A DNA stretch of 34,673 nt. It comes from a bacterium. Its GTDB lineage: Bacteria; Patescibacteriota; Patescibacteriia; SG8-24. A program made the position numbers and the translations under genes. Positions 28,867 through 34,673 of this stretch are shown here, piece by piece. The stretch lies in the NCBI GenBank assembly GCA_023246195.1, contig JAHFIW010000013.1, forward strand, positions 1 through 34,673. Direction: 5' to 3'. The notes below the pieces were generated by a model. It did not search any database. It had not been told where the DNA came from and was given only the letters and a program-made list of their open reading frames with translations. Each line of letters begins with the position of its first letter. Position 1 is the first letter of the stretch.

Positions 28867-29973
28867 TTACTTGGTGGCGGGCGGAGTCGCGGGCTCGACG
28901 GCGGGCGAAGCGCCGGCATCATCGATCTTCACGTACTTGGTAACCTTGGCCTCTTTCATCTTTTGGTCGAGGTATTCCTGCAGGCTGGGACCGGCAATGA
29001 GGATGTGGCTGGCCTTGACCTCGGTGATCTTGCCGGCCTTGTCCTTTTTGACATCTTCGAGACGGATAATGTGGAAACCGTACTGCGTCTTCACGACGTC
29101 GCTCGTTTCGCCGACCTTGAGGGCAAAGGCGGCCTTCTCGAATTCGGGAACCATGACGCCGGCAGCGAACCAGCCGAGCTCGCCGCCTTGCGATGCGGAA
29201 CCGGGGTCGGCGCTATTATCCTTGGCCAGTTGGGCGAAGTCGCCGCCGGCCTTCAGCTTGCTGAGAATGTCCTTGGCCTTGGCTTCCGCCGTGGCGTTCA
29301 GCGAAGGGTCCGCGCTCAACGCATCGGACAGCTTCTGCTGGAGCAGGTACGGGAGCATCACCTTTTCCTTGAACTGCGCCAGCGTCCAGCCGTACATCTC
29401 GAGAATCTTCGCCGACGGATCGGTACCGCCGCCGCTCTTTTGAAAGCTGGCGAATTCATCATCGATTTCCTTTTGAGTGACCGTGATGTTGCGGCGGGCA
29501 GCTTCCTCCTTGAGGATTTCCATCTGCACGAGGCGATCGATGACGCCCTTGCGGAGGTCGGCGTCCGTGGGAGCCTGGGCGGCCGCACCGCCCTGCTCCT
29601 GCTGTTTGGCAAAGTAGCGTTTCACTGTAGCGACGTCGTCCTGATAGGCGGCGTAGGTGATGGCATTGCCGTTGACCATGGCAGCCGGAAGCGGCAGGGA
29701 ATGCGTCAGGATATCCGTTGCGGAATTGCGCCAGCCCAGCTTGTAGACTCCGTAGACGAGCACGCCGCCGGCAATCAAAACGAGCGCGACGACGCCAAGC
29801 ACCGCACCGAGTACCATGGTACGCATGGCGGCGGGGCTCTTTTTATTTGGAGCAGGTGCGGCCTGGGACCCTTCGGCATGAGCCTCACCTGCATGGGGAT
29901 GAGGGTGGGCGTGCGAGTCGGCGTGGGCTGACTCATGCGACTTCGTCGGTTCGTGTTCCTCGTGCGTACTCAT
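28867..29973 (-). CDS. Membrane-anchored parvulin-type peptidyl-prolyl isomerase (SurA/PrsA-like)
   Basis: A 368-residue protein. The cytoplasmic N-terminus holds nine histidines in its first 32 residues. A membrane helix (about residues 52-76) is followed by a SurA_N-like helical chaperone region and a parvulin domain with FAQLAKDNSADPGSASQGGE, LGWFAAGVMVPEFEKAAFAL and TQYGFHIIRLEDV. It should help fold exported proteins outside the membrane. Start ATG 29973 is used; the frame can be extended only by a TTG at 29985. It is last in the murE-like/PH/ftsB-like series, about 65 nt after the ftsB-like gene, and ends at a strong terminator. Confidence 0.9.
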   Translation of the reverse strand: MSTHEEHEPTKSHESAHADSHAHPHPHAGEAHAEGSQAAPAPNKKSPAAMRTMVLGAVLGVVALVLIAGGVLVYGVYKLGWRNSATDILTHSLPLPAAMVNGNAITYAAYQDDVATVKRYFAKQQEQGGAAAQAPTDADLRKGVIDRLVQMEILKEEAARRNITVTQKEIDDEFASFQKSGGGTDPSAKILEMYGWTLAQFKEKVMLPYLLQQKLSDALSADPSLNATAEAKAKDILSKLKAGGDFAQLAKDNSADPGSASQGGELGWFAAGVMVPEFEKAAFALKVGETSDVVKTQYGFHIIRLEDVKKDKAGKITEVKASHILIAGPSLQEYLDQKMKEAKVTKYVKIDDAGASPAVEPATPPATK

Positions 29974-30037
29974 GCGGATGAACAAAAAATGGATAAAACG
30001 ACACGCGATAGTGTGCCGCGGATACCTTATGTATATA

Positions 30038-30451
30038 CTACCGGAAGAAATAATGCCACCACTTCTGCGGGTTTGACTGCCCCGAACCGTCCTGGCCGAG
30101 AGCTGTCGCGACGACGCCCGTCACGGGCTGCGAGGAGTCACTTATGCCGTTGACCACCACGACCTCTTCGCCCGGCTTGCGCAAATTAAGCTTAAGGCGA
30201 GCCTGGCGCTCCAGTTCCTGCGGATCGGACATGCGCTTGCCGAAGTCCGCCAGCTCCGAATTTTTGGCGGAGAGCTGATCGGCCTGGGACTGCAAACGAT
30301 CGACTTCGTCCTGCATGTCACGATTACGCAACAGTTCACCGGAAAATCCCCAAGCGACCATCACGAAAAGCGCGATGTTCAAAACCAGCACACGCTTGAG
30401 CCCCAGCAACTGCCGCAACTTATACGTTTTCTTCGGATGAGTGACGGACAT
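30038..30451 (-). CDS. FtsB/DivIC-type septum-formation protein
   Basis: A 137-residue bitopic protein. One membrane helix (about residues 20-38, VLVLNIALFVMVAWGF) is followed by a coiled coil (MQDEVDRLQSQADQLSAKNS) and the family ending LERQARLKLNLRKPGEEVVVV. FtsB/DivIC proteins join FtsL and FtsQ/DivIB in the divisome. The C-terminal tail is longer than usual and polar. It follows the PH-domain gene by 21 nt and fits the cell-wall/division theme of this unit. Confidence 0.87.
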   Translation of the reverse strand: MSVTHPKKTYKLRQLLGLKRVLVLNIALFVMVAWGFSGELLRNRDMQDEVDRLQSQADQLSAKNSELADFGKRMSDPQELERQARLKLNLRKPGEEVVVVNGISDSSQPVTGVVATALGQDGSGQSNPQKWWHYFFR

Positions 30452-30472
30452 CTTCTTCGCGGATGACCGAAA

Positions 30473-31165
30473 TTATCTTTCGTCGTCTTCCTTGCCCTTG
30501 AACCACCCCAAGTCCTTTTCCAAGTCCTGGCGTTCGCCGGTATGGTGGCCGACACTGCCCTTGGAGATGGCCTGCTGCAACGACTGCATGAAAGCGCGGG
30601 CCTCGCTCTCGCTCAAGTCGTTGGCCGCGTCGAGAAGCGAGGCGATTTTTTCTTCGCGGTTGCTGCCGGCATGTCCACGCTGCTTGGCCATTGCCTCGGC
30701 GATGAGGTGATGGAGCGTCTTGGGGTCGCGCACGTTCATGAGGTCGAGCGTGGCGCTGGCACCGGCGGTGCGCAGGCAGACGGTGCCATAGTTGAAGACG
30801 GTGCCGAGAACGCCGCGCACCGAATACGAGATATCCTGAATCCTGTCGAAAGACGCCTCAGAAACCAGGCGACTGAAGAATCCCCGCTGATCGATGTCCA
30901 CCACGCGCAGGTTGGTGATGATGAACGCGTTCCAATAATGGCGCACCAGCGTGCGCAGCGCCAGCCATACGCCCACGGCGTTCAGCGCGGAAAAAAGCAC
31001 GATGCCCCAAATGCCTCGCTGGAACAGCGGGTACATGAGAAAAAAAGCCAGCAGTATGAAAAAAAACGCGATGAGCCACTGCGGCACGTACGTGAACCAA
31101 AAGTTTCGCGCTACTCGCAGCACGCGCTCCCCCTGTTTCATTTCGATGATCTTGGCGACATTCAT
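30473..31165 (-). CDS. PH-domain (bPH2/YdbS-like) membrane protein
   Basis: A 230-residue protein. A membrane hairpin (YVPQWLIAFFFILLAFFLM and WGIVLFSALNAVGVWLAL) is followed by a bacterial PH-like domain with NAFIITNLRVVDIDQRGFFS, ASFDRIQDISYSV and LGTVFNYGTVCLRTAG, the usual signatures. The C-terminal tail is helical and charged. The role of bPH2 proteins is largely unknown (membrane stress or envelope functions are suggested). It begins 39 nt after the murE-like gene, with an inverted repeat between them. Confidence 0.85.
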   Translation of the reverse strand: MNVAKIIEMKQGERVLRVARNFWFTYVPQWLIAFFFILLAFFLMYPLFQRGIWGIVLFSALNAVGVWLALRTLVRHYWNAFIITNLRVVDIDQRGFFSRLVSEASFDRIQDISYSVRGVLGTVFNYGTVCLRTAGASATLDLMNVRDPKTLHHLIAEAMAKQRGHAGSNREEKIASLLDAANDLSESEARAFMQSLQQAISKGSVGHHTGERQDLEKDLGWFKGKEDDER

Positions 31166-31176
31166 AGGAAAAATGC

Positions 31177-31219
31177 GGAGTCAGGAGCCGCGTAAATAAG
31201 CCGTTTAACTCCTGACTCC
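31177..31219 (-). terminator. Inverted repeat at the murE-like 3' end, possible attenuator
   Basis: GGAGTCAGGAG (31177-31187) and CTCCTGACTCC (31209-31219) are perfect 11-nt complements around 21 nt. On the minus strand the stem is followed by GCATTTTTCC. The repeat includes the last codons of the murE-like gene. It resembles a partial terminator or mRNA-processing hairpin. Confidence 0.5.
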
Positions 31220-32578
31220 AAGCTTCGCTTCGATGGCCTTGCGCATTTCCACGCGCTCGTCCCAGGCGACCTTCTTTCCGTCGGCGACGCAAATCCATTG
31301 CTCCGCGCCCTTGCCGGTGGCCACGACGATGTCGCCTTTTTGCGCCATCCCGACCGCTTTTGCCAAGGCCTCGCGCCGGTCCTGAACCACGAACAGGTTC
31401 TCGCCGTCGCGCTTGCCCGCCTCACGCGCGCCCGCGGCAACGGCGGCGATGATGGCGCCGGGGTCCTCGTCGTACGGATCCTCGTTGGTGACGATGACCA
31501 CGTCCGCTTTTTGCGCGGAGAGAGTACCGAGCACGGTGCGTCGAGCCTTGTCGCGGCCGCCGCCGGCAGAGCCTATCACTTGAATGATGCGACGCTTAGG
31601 CAGCAGGCCGATGAGCTCATACAGCTTGCGGAACGATTCCGGCTCATGCGCGTAATCGACGACGGCCAAAAAGTCCTGCCCCGCCCTGATGAATTCCTGT
31701 CGTCCGGGCACGCCCTTGAATTCGGCGAGGGCCTTGGACATGGCCGGGATACCGATACCCTGCGAGAGGCCGACGGCCACTGCCGCCAGGGCATTCTCCA
31801 CGTTGATGATGCCGAGCATCTGCAGGCGAAAGGGCGCGTCACGCACGGTGAACCGCGCGCCGTCGGCGGCGTATTCCGTACCGAGGGCCTTCACTACGGC
31901 GATGGGCCATTCTACCAGGCGGGCCGGAAGTGCAGCGCCGGAAGCAGCTCGTTCGGCGGAACGTTCCACCGAGTAGCCGTACTTCTTGTTGGCGGCGAAG
32001 CCGAGAAAGAACGACCCGTGCGGCGAGTCGAGATTGCTGACGATGACCTTGGGAACATCCTTGCCGTCAAAATTCTTACGCAAGTCGGTTGCCAGCTTGG
32101 CGAACAGCTTGGCCTTGGCGGCCTTGTAGTTCTCGAAGCTGCCGTGCGACTCGATGTGCTCCGGTGTCAGGTTGGTGAACACCGCCACGTCATAGGCGAT
32201 GCCCGCATGACGATATTGCGCGATCCCCTCGGAAGAAGTTTCCACGACCGCGTACCGGCATCCGGCATCGCGCATTCGCGCCAGCAGTTTCTGCAGCTGA
32301 AAGCGCCCGAGCATCGTCATCTTGGTGTCGTTGAGCCACTCCTTGCCGGCAATGCGAAAATTGCAGGTGGTGGCCAAACCGACGCGAAAACCGGCGCCTT
32401 CGAGTACCGCGGCGATCATGTTGGCGGTAGTCGATTTGCCATTGGTCCCCGTGACCCCGATGACGATCATCGATGCCGAGGGGTTGCCGTAGCGCAGCGA
32501 CGCAGCGCCGGCCATGACGCGATGATAGGTGCCGACGGCCCCCTTGGGCAGGATGGATTTGAGCATTCTTTTCAGCAT
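31205..32578 (-). CDS. MurE-like Mur ligase (UDP-N-acetylmuramyl peptide synthetase family)
   Basis: A 457-residue protein with the Mur ligase central and C-terminal domains: P-loop GVTGTNGKSTT (residues 41-51), ETSSEGIAQ, TNLTPEHIESHGSFENYKAA (with the probable carbamylated Lys region), and C-terminal VIGSAGGGRDKARR and TNEDPYDEDP. MurE adds the third amino acid of the peptidoglycan stem peptide. The usual N-terminal UDP-sugar domain of about 90 residues is missing, and the specificity motif (DNPR in DAP enzymes) reads EDPYDEDP, so the amino acid added cannot be called. An extended -10 lies 6 nt before the ATG. Confidence 0.88.
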   Translation of the reverse strand: MLKRMLKSILPKGAVGTYHRVMAGAASLRYGNPSASMIVIGVTGTNGKSTTANMIAAVLEGAGFRVGLATTCNFRIAGKEWLNDTKMTMLGRFQLQKLLARMRDAGCRYAVVETSSEGIAQYRHAGIAYDVAVFTNLTPEHIESHGSFENYKAAKAKLFAKLATDLRKNFDGKDVPKVIVSNLDSPHGSFFLGFAANKKYGYSVERSAERAASGAALPARLVEWPIAVVKALGTEYAADGARFTVRDAPFRLQMLGIINVENALAAVAVGLSQGIGIPAMSKALAEFKGVPGRQEFIRAGQDFLAVVDYAHEPESFRKLYELIGLLPKRRIIQVIGSAGGGRDKARRTVLGTLSAQKADVVIVTNEDPYDEDPGAIIAAVAAGAREAGKRDGENLFVVQDRREALAKAVGMAQKGDIVVATGKGAEQWICVADGKKVAWDERVEMRKAIEAKLGVRS

Positions 32579-32584
32579 GCCATG

Positions 32585-32593
32585 AGCGTACCA
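32585..32593 (-). promoter_or_regulatory. Extended -10 promoter of the murE-like unit, leaderless geometry
   Basis: The minus strand reads TGGTACGCT, with TTTTCA 17 nt upstream of the hexamer. Only 6 nt separate the hexamer from the start codon. Confidence 0.55.
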
Positions 32594-32634
32594 CGTGCGT
32601 TTTTGCTTGAAAATGGCGACGCGGCGCGACCATC

Positions 32635-32663
32635 TTGATTCTTTGGCAGGAATGCGCTAGGGT
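32635..32663 (+). promoter_or_regulatory. Promoter of the trypsin-like protease gene
   Basis: TTGATT (32635-32640), a 17-nt spacer and TAGGGT (32658-32663), about 30 nt before the start codon. Confidence 0.5.
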
Positions 32664-32694
32664 CGACCAAGTCCTTTCCGCAAAAGGAGGCTCC

Positions 32695-33609
32695 ATGTCC
32701 GACGATAACCGTTCCCGCAAGGACGACGAGGTCGAGTCGTTCGTTCGGTCGCTGCGACCGACCAGGATGCGCTCGATTGCGACCCTGGTGGCAATCGCGG
32801 CGACATCCGTAGGCAGCATCACGGCAACCGTCTCTCACCATCTCTCCCGCGTGAACGGAGGCCGTCCGACAGGACAACAGCCTCCGATGCCGGCACAGCG
32901 CATGGCTCCGCGTGACCGATCCGCAATCACGCCGCAGAAAACGACAGCCGACCGCCGCAAAGTATCGACATCCGCCGTGGCACGTCAGGCCGTGGCCATC
33001 CGCACGGGCACGCATGACGAAGACGGCTACTACGATGTCGGTTCCGGATTCCTCATAGCCGACGGCTTCCTCGTTTCGGCCGCGCACATCTTCACCGACA
33101 TTCCGGGCAGCGAAAACGCCCCGGTGCACGTGTTGTGCGACGACGTCGAACGAAACGGCACGGTCACGGTCATCGATCCGATTCGTGACGTGGTGGCCAT
33201 CTCGGCACCCGAATGTCACGCAGGGACCTTGACCTTCCACAATGCGGAAATCACGGCTTCCGAAGGATTGCACGTATCGGGCTACGATTTTTCCAGAATT
33301 GACGGCCTGACGGCGTGGTTCCGCAATGACACCTCGATGATCCCCGGTGTCCGCATTGATCCGTCCAGCGACGGCGTCGAGGGCGCGCTTCAGAAGCAGC
33401 TGATCGGCATGAAGCGGGAACACGTCGTGCCGTTCGTCGCAATTGCGGGAGCGTTCGCGCAGGGCAATTCCGGCTCCGCCGTCTATGACGACGGTGACCG
33501 CGTCGTGGGAATGTTGGTAGTCATCGATCCGCGATTCAATCGCTCCTATATCGTGACCGCAGGCACGATCATGGACGTGCTCTTAAAGGACAAGCATCTT
33601 GTCCATTAA
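32695..33609 (+). CDS. Membrane-anchored trypsin-like serine protease
   Basis: A 304-residue protein. A charged cytoplasmic N-terminus, one membrane helix (about residues 27-46) and a basic/Pro-rich linker lead to a chymotrypsin-fold domain. The triad appears intact: His131 (VSAAHIF), Asp165 (DPIRDVVAI) and Ser259 in GNSGSAVYDD. VGSGFLIADGFLVSAAH is the family entry motif. It should act outside the membrane, perhaps in protein quality control; no PDZ domain follows. The start at 32695 is supported by AAAGGAGG. It has its own promoter and terminator. Confidence 0.9.
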   Translation: MSDDNRSRKDDEVESFVRSLRPTRMRSIATLVAIAATSVGSITATVSHHLSRVNGGRPTGQQPPMPAQRMAPRDRSAITPQKTTADRRKVSTSAVARQAVAIRTGTHDEDGYYDVGSGFLIADGFLVSAAHIFTDIPGSENAPVHVLCDDVERNGTVTVIDPIRDVVAISAPECHAGTLTFHNAEITASEGLHVSGYDFSRIDGLTAWFRNDTSMIPGVRIDPSSDGVEGALQKQLIGMKREHVVPFVAIAGAFAQGNSGSAVYDDGDRVVGMLVVIDPRFNRSYIVTAGTIMDVLLKDKHLVH

Positions 33610-33613
33610 GCTG

Positions 33614-33640
33614 TCCCCTTCACCACGAAGGGGATTTTTA
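33614..33640 (+). terminator. Intrinsic terminator of the protease gene
   Basis: TCCCCTTC (33614-33621) and GAAGGGGA (33627-33634) pair around ACCAC, followed by a T-rich tract. Confidence 0.88.
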
Positions 33641-33664
33641 TTTGAGACGCGTGGGGTGTATCTC

Positions 33665-33693
33665 TTGTAAAAGTCCCCGTTTTCCGCTACGGT
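33665..33693 (+). promoter_or_regulatory. Promoter of the CDP-alcohol phosphatidyltransferase gene
   Basis: TTGTAA (33665-33670), a 17-nt spacer and TACGGT (33688-33693), about 40 nt before the start codon. Confidence 0.5.
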
Positions 33694-33735
33694 CACGTCA
33701 TTGTTCATTCATTACAGCGCCAAAAAGGAGGCCGC

Positions 33736-34374
33736 ATGGCCGACGATGACGAAAATAAGGATGATCAGCACGACTACGCCGCGCCGCTTCTGAAGCTGAA
33801 GTCGCGCTCGACACTCATTCGGCAGGTCATGCTGGCGTTCCCCTCATGGATTACGCCCAATGGCGTCACGGTCTTCCGGGCGCTGCTGGTGCTTCCGGCT
33901 ATCGCACTGCTGGTCACCTTCCATTACTGGCCGGCCATCGCGTTACTCGCCACTGCCATGTTCCTCGATTTCGTCGATGGCGCACTGGCCACGGCACGTA
34001 GCGCACAGTCCGAGCTCGGAGCCTTTCTGGACCCGCTGGCCGACAAAATCATCATCTGCGGATCGCTGCTGGCCATCATGAGCAGGATGTCGTGGTATTT
34101 CGCCGCAGTGACCGTCTGCATCTGCGCCATCGCCGCGTCACTGACGCTGGCACGCATGCCGCGAATGATCCGAGCCTCACGGGGACTGAAGGCCCCCTCA
34201 ATGGCCGCATCTTCCGCCGGCAAGCTCAAAATGGTCGCGGAAACCGTCGGTCTCCTCACGGCTCTCGTGGCGCTGGCGATTCCTGCAAGCGCGCTGTCCT
34301 GGATCGCGCTGGCTGCCCTGCTGATCGCCCTGCGGTACGGCGCCAGTTCGCTCTTGAGCCAAATCCGCGCATGA
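33736..34374 (+). CDS. CDP-alcohol phosphatidyltransferase family protein
   Basis: A 212-residue integral membrane protein with about six helices. The catalytic motif starts at Asp78 (DFVDGALAT), with Gly95, Asp99 and Asp103 in GAFLDPLADK. The family makes phospholipids such as phosphatidylglycerol phosphate from CDP-diacylglycerol. The arginine of the DGxxAR core is Thr86 here; an Ala-Arg pair occurs two residues later. The acidic N-terminus is unusual. The start at 33736 is supported by AAAAAGGAGG. It lies between its own promoter and terminator. PgsA-like activity is the best guess. Confidence 0.87.
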   Translation: MADDDENKDDQHDYAAPLLKLKSRSTLIRQVMLAFPSWITPNGVTVFRALLVLPAIALLVTFHYWPAIALLATAMFLDFVDGALATARSAQSELGAFLDPLADKIIICGSLLAIMSRMSWYFAAVTVCICAIAASLTLARMPRMIRASRGLKAPSMAASSAGKLKMVAETVGLLTALVALAIPASALSWIALAALLIALRYGASSLLSQIRA

Positions 34375-34377
34375 ATC

Positions 34378-34403
34378 AAAAACCTCGCTTTTCGCGAGGT
34401 TTT
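34378..34403 (+). terminator. Intrinsic terminator after the phosphatidyltransferase gene
   Basis: AAAACCTCGC and GCGAGGTTTT pair around TTTTC. The plus-strand T tract is short. Confidence 0.75.
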
Positions 34404-34438
34404 CTATATGACGGCGATAATTTCTCTGCCGCCGCGCG

Positions 34439-34673
34439 TCAGGCATTTTTGGCATTGTCCCAAAGCGCGTAGAACATCGCCTTGAGCGTCTCGACCACGA
34501 GCTTGTCCTGAAGATGCATGGAAAAACGGCGGCCTTCCGGATTGGAAACGTAAGCCCTGTCACCGGCAATCACGATTTCGCTCTTCACCGGGAATTTTTC
34601 CAACGGCAAGATGCGACGATCGGCCGGCCCGCCCTTTTGCGGAGGCTTCTGCGCCCCGCGAACGGCAGCGAAC
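34439..34673 (-). CDS. C-terminus of a probable TrmB-like transcriptional regulator (truncated by window edge)
   Basis: The minus strand is open from the window edge to a TGA at 34439, giving 77 residues of C-terminus: a linker rich in Gln/Lys/Pro, then KSEIVIAGDRAYVSNPEGRR and LVVETLKAMFYALWDNAKNA. The pattern 'EI.I.GD.....' followed by a helix ending 'F..lW..Ak' resembles the C-terminal effector part of TrmB-like regulators common in Patescibacteria. The DNA-binding N-terminus lies outside the window, so the call rests on about 50 residues. Confidence 0.5.
   Translation of the reverse strand, partial: FAAVRGAQKPPQKGGPADRRILPLEKFPVKSEIVIAGDRAYVSNPEGRRFSMHLQDKLVVETLKAMFYALWDNAKNA

Noticed and set aside
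31298-32638. 446-codon plus-strand open frame opposite the murE-like gene
   Set aside because: It is a shadow of the minus-strand Mur ligase; the translation is rich in Gly/Arg/His with no domain.
1-34673. Alternative genetic code (UGA recoded), as in some Patescibacteria
   Set aside because: Many complete genes end at TGA at the expected length (for example ftsX, tag and the MFS gene), and no in-frame TGA was needed to extend a known domain.
1-34673. CRISPR arrays, IS elements, prophage or integrative element
   Set aside because: No regularly spaced repeats, transposase, integrase or terminal repeat pairs were seen; the three tRNAs show no attached duplicate 3' ends.

Overview
This is a GC-rich, gene-dense stretch of bacterial chromosome with 46 intact or edge-truncated protein genes, three tRNAs, two decayed genes and short spacers. 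TGA is used as a normal stop throughout. Several features point to a Patescibacteria (CPR) genome, possibly of the ABY1/Uhrbacteria type. These are the 'LIK...YVFPN...TWYADF' wall-protein domain (intact at 7648-8457, decayed at 11595-12066), a MurE-like ligase without the usual N-terminal domain, a GreA starting 'MRIPKRKSE', an archease-like protein, Gmad2 and RCP/C/GEL lipoproteins, a matrixin, and small membrane proteins of the type common in that group. Lineage is inferred from protein style only; no marker gene is present.

Layout: 1-1340 holds a P-type ATPase (cut by the window edge) behind a PEBP protein. 1548-6642 holds a histidine phosphatase, peroxiredoxin Q, a membrane-anchored alpha/beta hydrolase with a damaged triad, an archease-like protein, dodecin, two unknown exported proteins and a deoxyribosyltransferase-like enzyme. 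6665-11530 holds a FemAB/GNAT-like transferase, a wall-domain/cupredoxin protein, a polysaccharide deacetylase, MsrB, a stand-alone CheR-like methyltransferase and a Nudix protein. 11595-16323 is an efflux operon (MarR, two membrane-fusion adaptors, a DHA2 MFS pump) controlled from a perfect 14-bp-arm palindrome, with a decayed M23 peptidase/wall-domain gene behind it. 16406-20392 holds exported proteins, a matrixin, DoxX, and an overlapping tag-vsr repair pair. 20473-24752 holds an ABC-F protein, a cold-shock protein, GreA and two related exported proteins. 24873-25255 has tRNA-Gln, an unexplained hairpin-rich transcript tail and a broken acetyltransferase gene.

25253-32578 is mostly a cell-envelope region on the minus strand: ftsE-ftsX with two exported proteins behind it, then (beyond tRNA-Gly and tRNA-Thr) murE-like, PH-domain, ftsB-like and parvulin foldase genes. 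The right end carries a membrane-anchored trypsin-like protease, a CDP-alcohol phosphatidyltransferase and the C-terminus of a probable TrmB-like regulator.

Expression signals are consistent. Plus-strand genes usually have a -35, a 17-bp spacer and a -10, followed by a strong Shine-Dalgarno. Many minus-strand genes have an extended -10 (TGnTAnnnT), often with no Shine-Dalgarno and sometimes only 6-8 nt before the start codon, which suggests leaderless mRNAs. No CRISPR array, IS element, integrase or restriction system was seen.
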